Below are positions 16,758 to 25,110 of a DNA stretch of 64,000 bases, in pieces. Position numbers and translations under genes: made by a program. Source of the stretch: Thermaerobacter sp. FW80 (GTDB lineage Bacteria; Bacillota; Sulfobacillia; Thermaerobacterales; Thermaerobacteraceae); NCBI RefSeq assembly GCF_004634385.1, contig NZ_CP037895.1, positions 496,001 to 560,000 on the forward strand. The letters run 5' to 3'. Position 1 is the stretch's first letter, and each line of letters opens with the position of its first letter. Below the pieces are notes generated by a model. It saw only the letters and a program-made list of their open reading frames with translations, was not told the origin of the DNA and did no database searches.

Positions 16758-16792
16758 TCGTAGCCACCTGCGGTCCTTGGCGTCAATGGCGC

Positions 16793-18096
16793 GCAATCAC
16801 TCAGCCAAAATGTAACCGAAGGGGTCCCGGATCACTGACGGAGAAATCTTACCGAAGGGACGTGCTGTGCCAATGTCGCTCGCCAGCCGCCGGGAGTATC
16901 TCGCCACCATGCGAGAACGGTATTGGGCGGCCCGAACCCGCCGGGAACGAACCGAGATCCTGAACGAAGTCCAGCAAGTCTGTGGGTATCACCGCAAGTA
17001 CGCGATCCGGGTCCTCCGACAGGCCACGCCGCCGGCCCCGGCCAAGCGCCGTCGCAAGCGGGCCCTGCGCTACCTCGAGGCCTTGCCGGTCATCGCACGG
17101 ATCTGGGAAGCACTGGACTACCCTTGCGCCGAACGGCTTCACCCGGTGCTCTTGCCCATGGCCGAGCACCTGGCCGCCCACGGGGAAGTCGTCCTCACAG
17201 ACGCCGTGCGCGAGGCCCTCCAGAAGATCAGCCGCGCCACCCTGGCCCGCCGCCTCGCTGCGATGCCCTCGCCCAAGCCGCGCCGTCGGCTTCCTCGTCC
17301 GCGACCGGGGCTTCTGCAAAGCCAGATCCCCATGGCCACCTACGACTGGGACGAAGCCCGGCCCGGGGCCTTGGAGGTCGATCTGGTCGAACATAACGGC
17401 GGCTCGACCGCCGGCCAGTACGCGTACACCCTCAGCATGGTCGACATCGTGACGGGCTGGAGCCGCCGCCGCGCCTTGCTCGGCCGAAGCCAGCGCGCCG
17501 TCCACGAAGCCATCCAGGACCTGATCGCCCAATGGCCCTATCCCGTCTGGGGCCTGCACACCGACAACGGTGCCGAGTTCGTCAACCATCACCTGCAGCG
17601 GTACGCCAAGGTACACCACCTGACGTTCACCCGCAGCCGCCCCTATCGCAAGAACGACAACGCCCACGTCGAGCAGCGCAACCGCCAGCTGGTCCGGGAG
17701 ATCGTCGGCTATGCCCGCTACGACCGCCCCGAGCAGGTCGAACAGCTCAACCGGCTCTACGCCCGCTTGGACCTCTACGCCAACCTGTTCCTCCCAACCC
17801 GGAAACTCAAGAACAAGGTCCGGGACGGCGCCCGGGTGCGCAAATCCTACGACGCCGCCCGGCCCCCGCTGGATCGCATCCTCGAGCGCGACGTGCTCTC
17901 GCCCGAGGAACGGGCGCGCTGGCTGGCCCTTCGCCAGTCTCTCAACCCCCTAAAGCTCCATCGGGAGCTGGACGACCTGATCGCTGGCCTCCAGCAACCC
18001 CCGGAAACGGCCATGTCCGCCGATTGAGGTGTTCGGTAACATCCTTACGTGAGTGATCAGGACCCGTTGGGTAACATTTTTAGCTGACTTGACACG
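16793..18096 (+). mobile_element. rve-type insertion sequence, copy 2
   Basis: Same element as at 10778, differing by one G less and one C/G change in the leader. Its left end lies just upstream of the cadC promoter and its right end abuts the right part of the split IS256-family element. Confidence 0.8.
16867..18027 (+). CDS. Integrase-core (rve) DDE transposase, copy 2
   Basis: 386 aa with a GTG start, identical in sequence to the protein at 10853-12013, with the same helix-turn-helix region and D-D-E residues (LEVDLVEHNG, LHTDNGAEF, NAHVEQRN). Full identity shows that duplication of the two flanking IS copies is recent, as expected for a still-mobile composite unit. Confidence 0.9.
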   Translation: MPMSLASRREYLATMRERYWAARTRRERTEILNEVQQVCGYHRKYAIRVLRQATPPAPAKRRRKRALRYLEALPVIARIWEALDYPCAERLHPVLLPMAEHLAAHGEVVLTDAVREALQKISRATLARRLAAMPSPKPRRRLPRPRPGLLQSQIPMATYDWDEARPGALEVDLVEHNGGSTAGQYAYTLSMVDIVTGWSRRRALLGRSQRAVHEAIQDLIAQWPYPVWGLHTDNGAEFVNHHLQRYAKVHHLTFTRSRPYRKNDNAHVEQRNRQLVREIVGYARYDRPEQVEQLNRLYARLDLYANLFLPTRKLKNKVRDGARVRKSYDAARPPLDRILERDVLSPEERARWLALRQSLNPLKLHRELDDLIAGLQQPPETAMSAD

Positions 18097-19347
18097 GCTG
18101 GCCCGCAGCTGGCCGCGCAGGCCCGGGAGGGTACGGAGGTCGAGGACCTGACCCATGCCCTCGTCCGCCTGGGCGCCCGCAAGCTCATCCAGGAGCTGCT
18201 GGAGGCAGAGGTCACGGAGCTTTAGGGGCGCGGACGCTACGAGCGGCGCGAGCCTGGCCAGGAAGGCGCCCGCAACGGCTACAAGCCGCGGACGCTGCGT
18301 TGCGCCGAGGGGCGCCTCGAGATCGACGTCCCCCAGGTGCGGGGCATGGTGGGACTGTGCCAGCCCACGCTGTGGAGGGCCCTCAAGCGGCGGACGGACG
18401 TGCTGGAGCGCCTGGTGGTGGAGATGTACGCCCGGGGACTTTCGACTCGGGACATCGAGGATGCGCTGGCGGAGCTGGCGGGCAGCGAGGCGCCGCTTTT
18501 GACCCGGTCCACCGTGAGCCGGATCACCGAGGCGCTCCACGAGGAGTTCGAGGCCTTTGCCCAGCGGGACCTGTCGGGCCTCGACGTGGTGTACCTGTTC
18601 GCCGACGCCATCGACGAGTCGCTGCGCCGGCAGGCGGGCTGCCGTGAGGGCATCCTGGTCACCTGGGCCATCTTGAGCGACGGCAGCAAGGTGCTGGTGC
18701 ACCTGAGCCTGGGCAACAAGGAGCGCTACGAGGACTGGCTGGAGCACTTCCGGGATCTGGTGCGCCGGGGGCTGAAGACGCCGCTGACGGTGACGACGGA
18801 CGGGGCGCCGGGGCTGATCCAGGCGGTGGAAGCCATGTGGCCGGAGGCGGAGCGCATCCGCTGCTGGGTGCACAAGATGCGGAACGTGCTGGACAAGGTG
18901 CCGGAGGAGGCGCGGCCCGTGCTCAAGCCCTACCTGGAGGCGATCCGGGACGCACCGGATATCGAGCAGGGCCGGCGGCTGGTGGCCGAGGTGGTGGAGC
19001 GGTTCGGGCGGGAGTATCCCTCGGCCATGCGGAGCCTGCAGGAGGACCTGGAAGCGAGCCTGGCGCACCTGCGGCTACCCGCCGCCCACCGCAAGCATGT
19101 CCGGACCACCAACCTGGTGGAGCGCAGCTTCGAGGAGGAGCGGCGGCGCGCCAAGGTGATCCCGCGGTTTCGGAGCGAGCGGGAGTGCCTGAAGCTGGTC
19201 TTCGCCGTGCTGTGGCGGGCGAGTGAGCGCTGGCGGCGGGTGCAGTTCAGCGAGCACGAACGAAAGCAGCTGGAGCGCTACATCGAGGAGCGGCAACGGC
19301 AAAGAGCGGCGCAGAAAGAGGTTTCACCCGCTGCCACCGTGGCATGA
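18097..19347 (+). pseudogene. IS256-family transposase, disrupted copy
   Basis: Lacks its first ~13 codons (left behind at 10737-10777), has a one-base deletion near 18104, and carries a TAG at 18223 where the intact copies have TTG (ELLGRG). The frame is open again from 18337 to the end and keeps all three catalytic residues (FADAIDE, TTDGAPG, NLVERSF), but without the N-terminal DNA-binding part it should not be active alone. Confidence 0.9.
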
Positions 19348-19383
19348 CCCAGACCGCTTTTACAGACAGTTCGGGACTTGACC
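18097..19383 (+). mobile_element. Right fragment of IS256-family copy 2
   Basis: Continues the element begun at 10634 and ends with the usual right inverted repeat. It abuts an IS1182-family copy that lacks its own left end, so this IS256-family element, or a deletion it caused, removed about 100 bp of that copy. No flanking duplication is visible (ttccactgt at the far left end, cggcccggt here). Confidence 0.85.
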
Positions 19384-20904
19384 CGGCCCGGTCGTTACCC
19401 TTCTACGCCAACGCGGCCGCCATCCAACCAAAGGGTGAGGATGCGGACCCCTTCGTTACCTTCCGCCAGAGCTTCAGCAAGTTATGGGTCAGGCAGAGCA
19501 GCTTCCACTCGCTGTCACACGCCGCCAGACCCCGACGGAGGAACCGGTCGGCGCCTCGCACGGTCTTGATCTGCCCGAACACCGGCTCCACGGTCTGGCT
19601 GCGCTTGGCGTAGATCGCCTGTCCTCGCCGGGTCCGCAGCTTGCGTTCCATCCGCTCCCGCAGGCTCAGCCCCTTGGGGATCCGGCCCCGCGGAGGGGGT
19701 GCATCCTTCCAGGCTTGGCGCTGCTTCCACTCTTTACTCGTCGCCAGGAAAAGTTCCGGCCCCTCGACCGGCGCCTGTCTGACGTTCGCCTCGCTCCAGG
19801 CCCCCGCGTCGGCCACCACGGCCCGGATGGGTTTGTCCACTCCTGCTGCCCGCAGGTTGGCTTGCGCCTGCTGGAGCATCGGGTGGAGTTGGCCCACGTC
19901 GTTGGCGTCCTGCGTCACCGCCGCGGCCACGATGAGCTGGTCTTCGGTCACCACCGCCTGGGCGTTGTACCCTTGCACAAAGCCCTGCCGGGTCTTGAGG
20001 ATCCGGCTGTCCGGATCCGTCACGTTGGCCTTGGCCGCCGGATCCACCGAGGCATCCGGCGCCTTCGGCTTCCGCCCCCGCCGCCTCTTGCCGGTCGCCT
20101 GCTCCTGCGCCTTCCGCTCCTCGATGCGTGCCTGCAGCCGAGCCGCTTCCCGGGCCGCCTCGTCCTCCAGCCGCCGCTTGCATGCCTTCAGCCGCTCCAG
20201 CCGGCTCTGGCGGGAGCGCAGTTCCTCCGGCAACTCATCCCCACGGCGCCCGGGGCCGTACCGCTCCTCTTCTTCCCGGTCCGTGGCCTCCGCCTCCCGG
20301 AGCATCTTCTCCACTTCCTGGCGAATCACATCATACGTTCGGTTGGCCGCCAGCGAGGCGTTGGCCTTCATCTTCGTCCCGTCAAGGGCGACCACGCCCA
20401 CCTTCCCGAGCCCCGCCTCGCGGCACAGCCGCAGCACCTGGGTGAACAGCGCGGCCAGCTCCCGCTCATGGCGCCGGCGGAAGCGGGCGATGGTCACGGG
20501 ATCCGGCTTCTGGTTGGCGGTGATCACCCGGAAGGCCACGTCCTCGAGGCACAACCGCTCGATCCGCCGGCTCGACCGTTCGCCGACGCAGTAGGCGTAC
20601 AGCAGCAGCGTCACCATCATGGTCGGGTCGTAACTCTCTCCGCCCCAACCGTCGACGCGGTACTTCTCGTAGAAAGCCCGCAGGTTCATCTGCTCGACGG
20701 CGTCGATCAGAAACCAGGCCAGGTGGTCCTCAGGCAGCCAGTCGCGAAGGCTCGGTGGGAGCAGGTACAGTTGGTCACGGTTCACCGGGCGAAAGTTGTA
20801 GGCCATAGGGACACCTCGGGCGATGGCGAATGCGAACCAATGGCCTCACTTAAACCCACGTGGGTGCAATCCTGTGGAAATACCTGGGTTCGTGAAACAG
20901 GCTC
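19384..20904 (-). mobile_element. IS1182-family element, copy 1 (truncated)
   Basis: The right end carries GTGAAACAGGCTC (20892-20904), the same terminal repeat as the second copy. The left terminal repeat and about 100 bp are missing, replaced by the IS256-family right end. The 3' end of the transposase survives. Confidence 0.85.
19403..20806 (-). CDS. IS1182-family transposase, copy 1
   Basis: A 467-aa IS1182-type (DUF772/DDE_Tnp_1_6) transposase. The N-terminal domain has LLPPSLRDWLPEDHLAWFL and YDPTMMVTLLLYAYCVGERS. The catalytic residues are Asp in VVALDGTKMKANAS, Asp in AVVADAGAWSEAN and Glu in SQTVEPVFGQIK. A basic, Lys/Arg-rich linker (KRRRGRKPKAP) lies in the middle. It is about 95% identical to copy 2. 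The gene looks intact, but the element has lost one end and probably cannot transpose by itself. Confidence 0.93.
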   Translation of the reverse strand: MAYNFRPVNRDQLYLLPPSLRDWLPEDHLAWFLIDAVEQMNLRAFYEKYRVDGWGGESYDPTMMVTLLLYAYCVGERSSRRIERLCLEDVAFRVITANQKPDPVTIARFRRRHERELAALFTQVLRLCREAGLGKVGVVALDGTKMKANASLAANRTYDVIRQEVEKMLREAEATDREEEERYGPGRRGDELPEELRSRQSRLERLKACKRRLEDEAAREAARLQARIEERKAQEQATGKRRRGRKPKAPDASVDPAAKANVTDPDSRILKTRQGFVQGYNAQAVVTEDQLIVAAAVTQDANDVGQLHPMLQQAQANLRAAGVDKPIRAVVADAGAWSEANVRQAPVEGPELFLATSKEWKQRQAWKDAPPPRGRIPKGLSLRERMERKLRTRRGQAIYAKRSQTVEPVFGQIKTVRGADRFLRRGLAACDSEWKLLCLTHNLLKLWRKVTKGSASSPFGWMAAALA

Positions 20905-21407
20905 AAATATAATTCTTGAATTCCTCCAACAGTCGACGTTGGATGGGTGATGTCCTCGGCATAGTTTATACCTCCCCTTTCAGTTCCGAGAGTGGCCTTT
21001 TTCCTCACTATGGCGCCTGGTAAGGCATTAATTGAGATATGGCTGTCGTCATATGATAATGTTCTTGCACTTCGTCACAATGATGTCTTTAGAACAGGCA
21101 CCCGTATAGATTGAAAAATCATCCCTCAACCATCGCCTTAACCTCCTGTCCTGATCGAAGCCGGGACGAGGGGCCGACCAAATCCAGCCGCCAGTCTGCT
21201 TGCAGGATTGGCAAGCTACTACCTGGCCCCCTCATCCCTGGCCTAAGAACGTGTTTCCGTAATTCTCCAGAGCCACGTGAGTTCCTTTGTGGCGGTGTAA
21301 ACCGCGCGTGGCAACCGCTCCGATCTCGATGGCATATATCGTGTCGGGTCCAGAGCCGGCGGTCTCAGGAGCCCCATAAATGCCGGAGGTAAAAGCAAGG
21401 CGATATC
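20905..21407. other. AT-richer gap without a clear gene
   Basis: A 500-bp stretch of clearly lower GC than the host, with no supportable gene. A TTTTT run near 20999 follows a weak hairpin. It belongs to the same foreign backbone as the fragments that follow. Confidence 0.35.
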
Positions 21408-21575
21408 ATGGACATCGAGGATCTCGGAGCGGTACCTCCGTATGCTGCGGTGGCGATGGCGGATCGCCGTATGCGGAATCGAATAGACCGTCTCGGGCTC
21501 GACGAGTGCTAGAACACGAAGGCGTTCGCGATGGCCGACTTCGACGAACTCCTCCGCACCCTCGATAGTCTCTAA
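21408..21575 (+). pseudogene. Short reading frame broken by one stop codon
   Basis: Reads MDIEDLGAVPPYAAVAMADR and on to GLDEC, then TAG at 21510, then NTKAFAMADFDELLRTLDSL and a TAA. The frame is kept on both sides of the stop, which suggests a small decayed gene of 55 residues. No ribosome site or family is recognised. Chance cannot be excluded. Confidence 0.3.
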
Positions 21576-21734
21576 GTGCCCTCGACCGTTTCGGACAGCC
21601 GCTATCCTACCCTCCCTTCCATTTCTTCTCGACGCTCATTCAGTGTGCTTCGCCAAGGCGCCTAAATTTGGAGAAGGCCAGAACGCACTGTAAAATTGAG
21701 ACGCGAGGAACCAACACCAGCCATTTCAAGAGCG

Positions 21735-22190
21735 ATGAGGTCTTCCTTTTCGCAGTCGACCGGGCCGCTCATGGCCGCCGGGGAGGGGGAGCCTTGGGTG
21801 ACGCTATCGGTTAGGGATGGATCCCAACGCTACATCGGCCTCTCGGTCGTCCAGATCCCGGACAAGGGACCTGCTGAGCCGGTTTACATGCTGGTCGTGG
21901 ATCTGGAGCACGGGCAGGACCATATCCGACACCGCATTAAGGGCCGAGCGGAGAAACGCCGCATGCGCCGCATCCGCAAGCGCCGTGCCGGCCGCCTGCG
22001 TCGCATTCGGCGCCTGCTGCTTGAGCACGGGGTGCCGGAAGATCAGGCGGCCCAAGTGGTGGCGGTCTGCCGACGGCGGGGCTGGCCGGAGGACGCTGGC
22101 GAGGTAGATGCCGCGGAGCACAACAGCGAGGGCCTCATCCGTGTCCCCCGGGAGAGGGTGCTGGCCTACCTTCGCCAGCGGATCCCCTAA
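21735..22190 (+). CDS. Fragment resembling RuvC-I/bridge helix of an IscB/Cas9-type nuclease
   Basis: About 151 residues. VTLSVRDGSQRYIGLSVV resembles the first RuvC strand pair of RRXRR/IscB and Cas9 proteins. VYMLVVDLEHGQDHIRHRI is the next hairpin, and EKRRMRRIRKRRAG followed by RLRRIRRLLLEHG has the look of their arginine-rich bridge helix. The catalytic Asp expected near RDGS is displaced by one position. No HNH, RuvC-II or RuvC-III segment follows: a stop is met after AYLRQRIP and the frame ends. It is therefore a fragment or a decayed gene. ATGs at 21735 and 21771 are possible starts, neither with a good ribosome site. An orphan CRISPR array lies 4.2 kb away. The family assignment is by eye only. 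Confidence 0.4.
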   Translation: MRSSFSQSTGPLMAAGEGEPWVTLSVRDGSQRYIGLSVVQIPDKGPAEPVYMLVVDLEHGQDHIRHRIKGRAEKRRMRRIRKRRAGRLRRIRRLLLEHGVPEDQAAQVVAVCRRRGWPEDAGEVDAAEHNSEGLIRVPRERVLAYLRQRIP

Positions 22191-22243
22191 ATCGCACCAT
22201 CAGTAGACCGCGGTCTCCTCGAGCAAGTCCTCTGGATCGTCCA

Positions 22244-22450
22244 TGAACCTCCTCGCGGCGGAGGCGTCGACAACCGGCGCGTGGGTCGCTGAGGCGTCGG
22301 GGGGTGCCACCGCAACCGGAGGGTCAGCCTCCATCATCCCGTCGCCTGGTTAGACGACCCCCGCTGCTGTGCCTCCAACAAGGACGGCTCGCCGGCCAGT
22401 ACCTACACGATCTGCACCGACAGCTGGCCTCCGAAATCTTCGCCGCTGAA
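22244..22450 (+). pseudogene. Open frame interrupted by the IS1182 insertion
   Basis: A frame reading ...LLCLQQGRLAGQYLHDLHRQ LASEIFAAE is cut by the IS1182 copy 2. Removing the element and one TGAA duplicate joins it to AVLSRGFGPRGGVKRVSAGH and a stop at 24141. The seamless join supports the insertion history; that the frame codes for protein is much less certain. The product is unknown. Confidence 0.3.
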
Positions 22451-24074
22451 GAGCCTGTTTCACGGACACTGACTTGATCGGGACGGGCTGGAAGGTACTG
22501 AGCCTATACAGCAACATCGCATGGGTTGGCGGTCAGCATCGCGTCGGTGAGGGGGCCCCGGTCGCTGCCCTTCTACGCCGGCGCCGCAGCAGTGCAACGA
22601 AAGGGTAAGGACGCGGATCTCTCCGTCACCCTTCGCCAGAGCTTCAGCAAGTTGTGGGTCAAGCAGAGCAGCTTCCACTCGCTGTCACACGCCGCCAGAC
22701 CGCGACGCAGGAACCGGTCGGCGCCTCGCACGGCCTTGATCTGCCCAAACACCGGCTCCACGGTCTGGCTGCGCTTGGCGTAGATCGCCTGCCCTCGCCG
22801 GGTCCGCAGCTTGCGTTCCATCCGCTCCCGCAGGCTCAGCCCCTTGGGGATCCGGCCCCGCGGAGGGGGTGCATCCTTCACCGCCTGACGATGCTTCCAC
22901 TCCTTGCTCGTCGCCAGGAACAGCTCCGGCCCTTCGGCCGGCGCCTGCTTCACGTTCGCCTCGCTCCAGTACCCCGCATCGGCCACCACGGCCCGGATGG
23001 GCTCGTCCACGCCCGCGGCCCGGAGGTTGGCTTGCGCCTGCTGGAGCATCGGGTGCAGTTGGCCCACGTCGTTGGCGTCCTGCGTCACCGCCGCGGCCAC
23101 GATGAGTTGGTCTTCGCTCACCACCGCCTGGGCGTTGTACCCTTGCACAAAGCCCTGCCGGGTCTTCAGGATCCGGCTGTCCGGATCCGTGATGTTGGCC
23201 TTGGCTGCCGGATCCACCGAGGGATCCGGCGCCTTCGGCTTCCGCCCCCGCCGCTTCTTGCCGGTCGCCTGCTCCTGGGCCTTCCGTTCGTCGATGCGGG
23301 CCTGCTGCCGGGCGGCTTCCCGGGCCGCCTCTTCCTCCAGCCGCCGCTTGCATGCCTTTAGCCGCTCCAGCCGGCTCGCACGGTGGCGCAGCTCCTCCGG
23401 CAACTCGTCCCCACGACGCCCGGGGCCGTACCGCTCATCTTCTTCTCGGTCCGTGGCCTCCGCTTCCCGGAGCATCTTCTCCACTTCCTGGCGAATCGCA
23501 TCGTAGGTTCGGTTGGCCGCCAGCGAGGCGTTGGCCTTCATCTTCGTCCCGTCAAGGGCGACCACGCCCACCTTCCCGAGCCCCGCCTCGCGGCACAGCC
23601 GCAGCACCTGCGTGAACAGCTCGGCCAGTTCCCGCGCATGGCGCTGGCGGAAGCGGGCGATGGTCACGTGATCCGGCTTCTGGTTGGCGGTGATCACCCG
23701 GAAGGCCACGTCCTCGAGGCACAACCGCTCGATCCGCCGGCTCGACCGCTCGCCGACGCAGTAGGCGTACAGCAGCAGCGTCACCATCATGGTCGGGTCG
23801 TAACTCTCTCCACCCCAGCCGTCGGCGCGGTACTTCTCGTAAAAGGCCCGCAGGTCCATCTGCTCCACCGCATCGATCAGGAACCAGGCCAGATGGTCCT
23901 CAGGCAGCCAGTCGCGAAGGCTCGGTGGAAGCAGGTACAGTTGGTCACGGTTCACCGGGCGGAAGTTGTAGGCCATAGGGACACCTCGGGCGACGGAGAA
24001 TTCCAATCCATGGCCTCACTTAAACCCACGTGGGTGCAATCCTGCGGAAATACCTGGGTTCGTGAAACAGGCTC
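22451..24074 (-). mobile_element. IS1182-family element, copy 2 (complete)
   Basis: A 1,624-bp element with perfect 13-bp inverted repeats GAGCCTGTTTCAC and GTGAAACAGGCTC, flanked by the 4-bp direct repeat TGAA on both sides. This is a complete, recently inserted copy and defines the true ends of this IS. Confidence 0.9.
22573..23976 (-). CDS. IS1182-family transposase, copy 2
   Basis: 467 aa from MAYNFRPVNRDQLYLLPPSL. Catalytic residues are Asp in VVALDGTKMKANAS, Asp in AVVADAGYWSEANV and Glu in SQTVEPVFGQIKA. Where copy 1 has AGAW this copy has the more usual AGYW. An in-frame extension to 24006 exists, but the shorter start matches copy 1 and has AGGTGTCCCT upstream. Confidence 0.94.
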   Translation of the reverse strand: MAYNFRPVNRDQLYLLPPSLRDWLPEDHLAWFLIDAVEQMDLRAFYEKYRADGWGGESYDPTMMVTLLLYAYCVGERSSRRIERLCLEDVAFRVITANQKPDHVTIARFRQRHARELAELFTQVLRLCREAGLGKVGVVALDGTKMKANASLAANRTYDAIRQEVEKMLREAEATDREEDERYGPGRRGDELPEELRHRASRLERLKACKRRLEEEAAREAARQQARIDERKAQEQATGKKRRGRKPKAPDPSVDPAAKANITDPDSRILKTRQGFVQGYNAQAVVSEDQLIVAAAVTQDANDVGQLHPMLQQAQANLRAAGVDEPIRAVVADAGYWSEANVKQAPAEGPELFLATSKEWKHRQAVKDAPPPRGRIPKGLSLRERMERKLRTRRGQAIYAKRSQTVEPVFGQIKAVRGADRFLRRGLAACDSEWKLLCLTHNLLKLWRRVTERSASLPFRCTAAAPA

Positions 24075-24197
24075 TGAAGCAGTTCTCTCAAGGGGTTTCG
24101 GGCCCCGAGGCGGGGTAAAGCGAGTAAGCGCCGGTCATTGAGACAAACCAATACGGTCGCCGGCCAAGCATCCTGGAAAATACGGATTCCAGGGGGT

Positions 24198-24944
24198 ATG
24201 GTGACAGTGAATTACCAGCTTATCGCAATCCAGATTGGAGATCTGCTAAAATGGGACACTTCTGTCAACGAAATAGACAGAATTGCAAGAGCAATTTTCA
24301 ACTTTGATGCATCCAGATTCCCGAATGACTCAATAACCTCCGTGCGGGCGCAACGTATTTATGATTGGATCATGACATTGGCAGCAAAGAAAATGAATAA
24401 CGACGAGAGGCATATGTTACTTGTTAGGTTTTGTAAAGAGCTCGCAGGCGATAAGTACGCTGACCAAGTCGTAAAGATCCTAGAAAAGAACGGACTACCA
24501 TACAACATAGTTTATAAAGATGAACTGAACGACTTCTTGAATAGGGGGTTCCACGAAGAAGTTCATAAACACTCAAGAAGACTATTTCTTCAAGGGAATT
24601 ACTTCCATGCAGTCTTTGAGGCTGCCAAAGCTTATAACCGCGCGGTCAAGGATAAATCTCGGTCTGAAAAGGATGGATTCCAACTCATGATGGATGTATT
24701 CAATAGCTCAAGTGGCGTCTTGAAGGTTACTAAGTGCGAAACAGAAACAGACAGAAACGTGCAAGACGGTATTAAGTTCTTGTCCGCTGGGTTAATGCAG
24801 GCAATTAGAAATCCTACTGCCCATGAGCCAGCGGTTATGTGGCCCATAACCAAACAAGATTGTTTGGACATACTTAGCTTTATATCGTTCCTTTTTAGAC
24901 AGTTAGACAAAGCAACCTACTACGCAAATGAGAGGGAGGCTTGA
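24198..24944 (+). CDS. TIGR02391 (Ymh)-type protein with HEPN-like C-terminus
   Basis: About 248 aa. The C-terminal ~120 residues match the TIGR02391/Ymh family: RRLFLQGNYFHAVFEAAKAY, then FLSAGLMQAIRNPTAHEPA. The last stretch contains RNPTAH, an R-x4-H motif like that of HEPN ribonucleases. The N-terminal half is helical and unassigned. Members of this family often lie in defence islands or beside restriction genes. GC is low (about 42%), with frequent AT-ending codons, so the gene is foreign. The ribosome site AGGGGGT favours GTG starts at 24201 or 24207 over the ATG at 24198. No partner gene is adjacent. Abortive infection is a guess. Confidence 0.75.
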   Translation: MVTVNYQLIAIQIGDLLKWDTSVNEIDRIARAIFNFDASRFPNDSITSVRAQRIYDWIMTLAAKKMNNDERHMLLVRFCKELAGDKYADQVVKILEKNGLPYNIVYKDELNDFLNRGFHEEVHKHSRRLFLQGNYFHAVFEAAKAYNRAVKDKSRSEKDGFQLMMDVFNSSSGVLKVTKCETETDRNVQDGIKFLSAGLMQAIRNPTAHEPAVMWPITKQDCLDILSFISFLFRQLDKATYYANEREA

Positions 24945-24984
24945 TAAAGCTATCCCGATTGTTCCCCCGGCCCCTTGCGCACAA

Positions 24985-25110
24985 GCCCAAGAAGTGCCAT
25001 CCTGAAGGCAGCGGTCACCGATGAGCGGCCCTCCCTTCGGGCTGTTTCTCGTCCAACCGAGGGGGAGCCGCCGGTGACCTTCCTGGTCAAGGGCCACCCG
25101 GCCGGGGCCT
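24985..25110 (-). repeat. Relic of an IS256 leader
   Basis: From the first codons of a transposase (minus strand, MALL-like) to the 67-bp inverted repeat GGTCACCG...CGGTGACC (25013-25079), this matches the leader of the IS256 at 9188-9279. The rest of the element is missing. A decayed or internally deleted IS is the simplest reading. Confidence 0.6.

Larger units (their letters stand above)
10778..18096 (+). mobile_element. Putative composite transposon carrying cadC-cadA
   Basis: Two almost identical, directly repeated rve-type IS copies (10778-12082 and 16793-18096) bracket an IS110 element, a 70-aa gene and a CadA/CadC pair. The outer flanks are the two halves of a single IS256-family element, and both junctions carry GCTGGC, a possible 6-bp target duplication. 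This is the arrangement expected if the whole 7.3-kb unit jumped as one into the IS256-family copy. Recombination between separately inserted IS copies is the alternative. Confidence 0.65.

Noticed and set aside
21111-21392. 93-codon open frame in the AT-richer gap
   Set aside because: No ribosome site, no motif and no coding-like periodicity visible. Left as part of a non-coding stretch.
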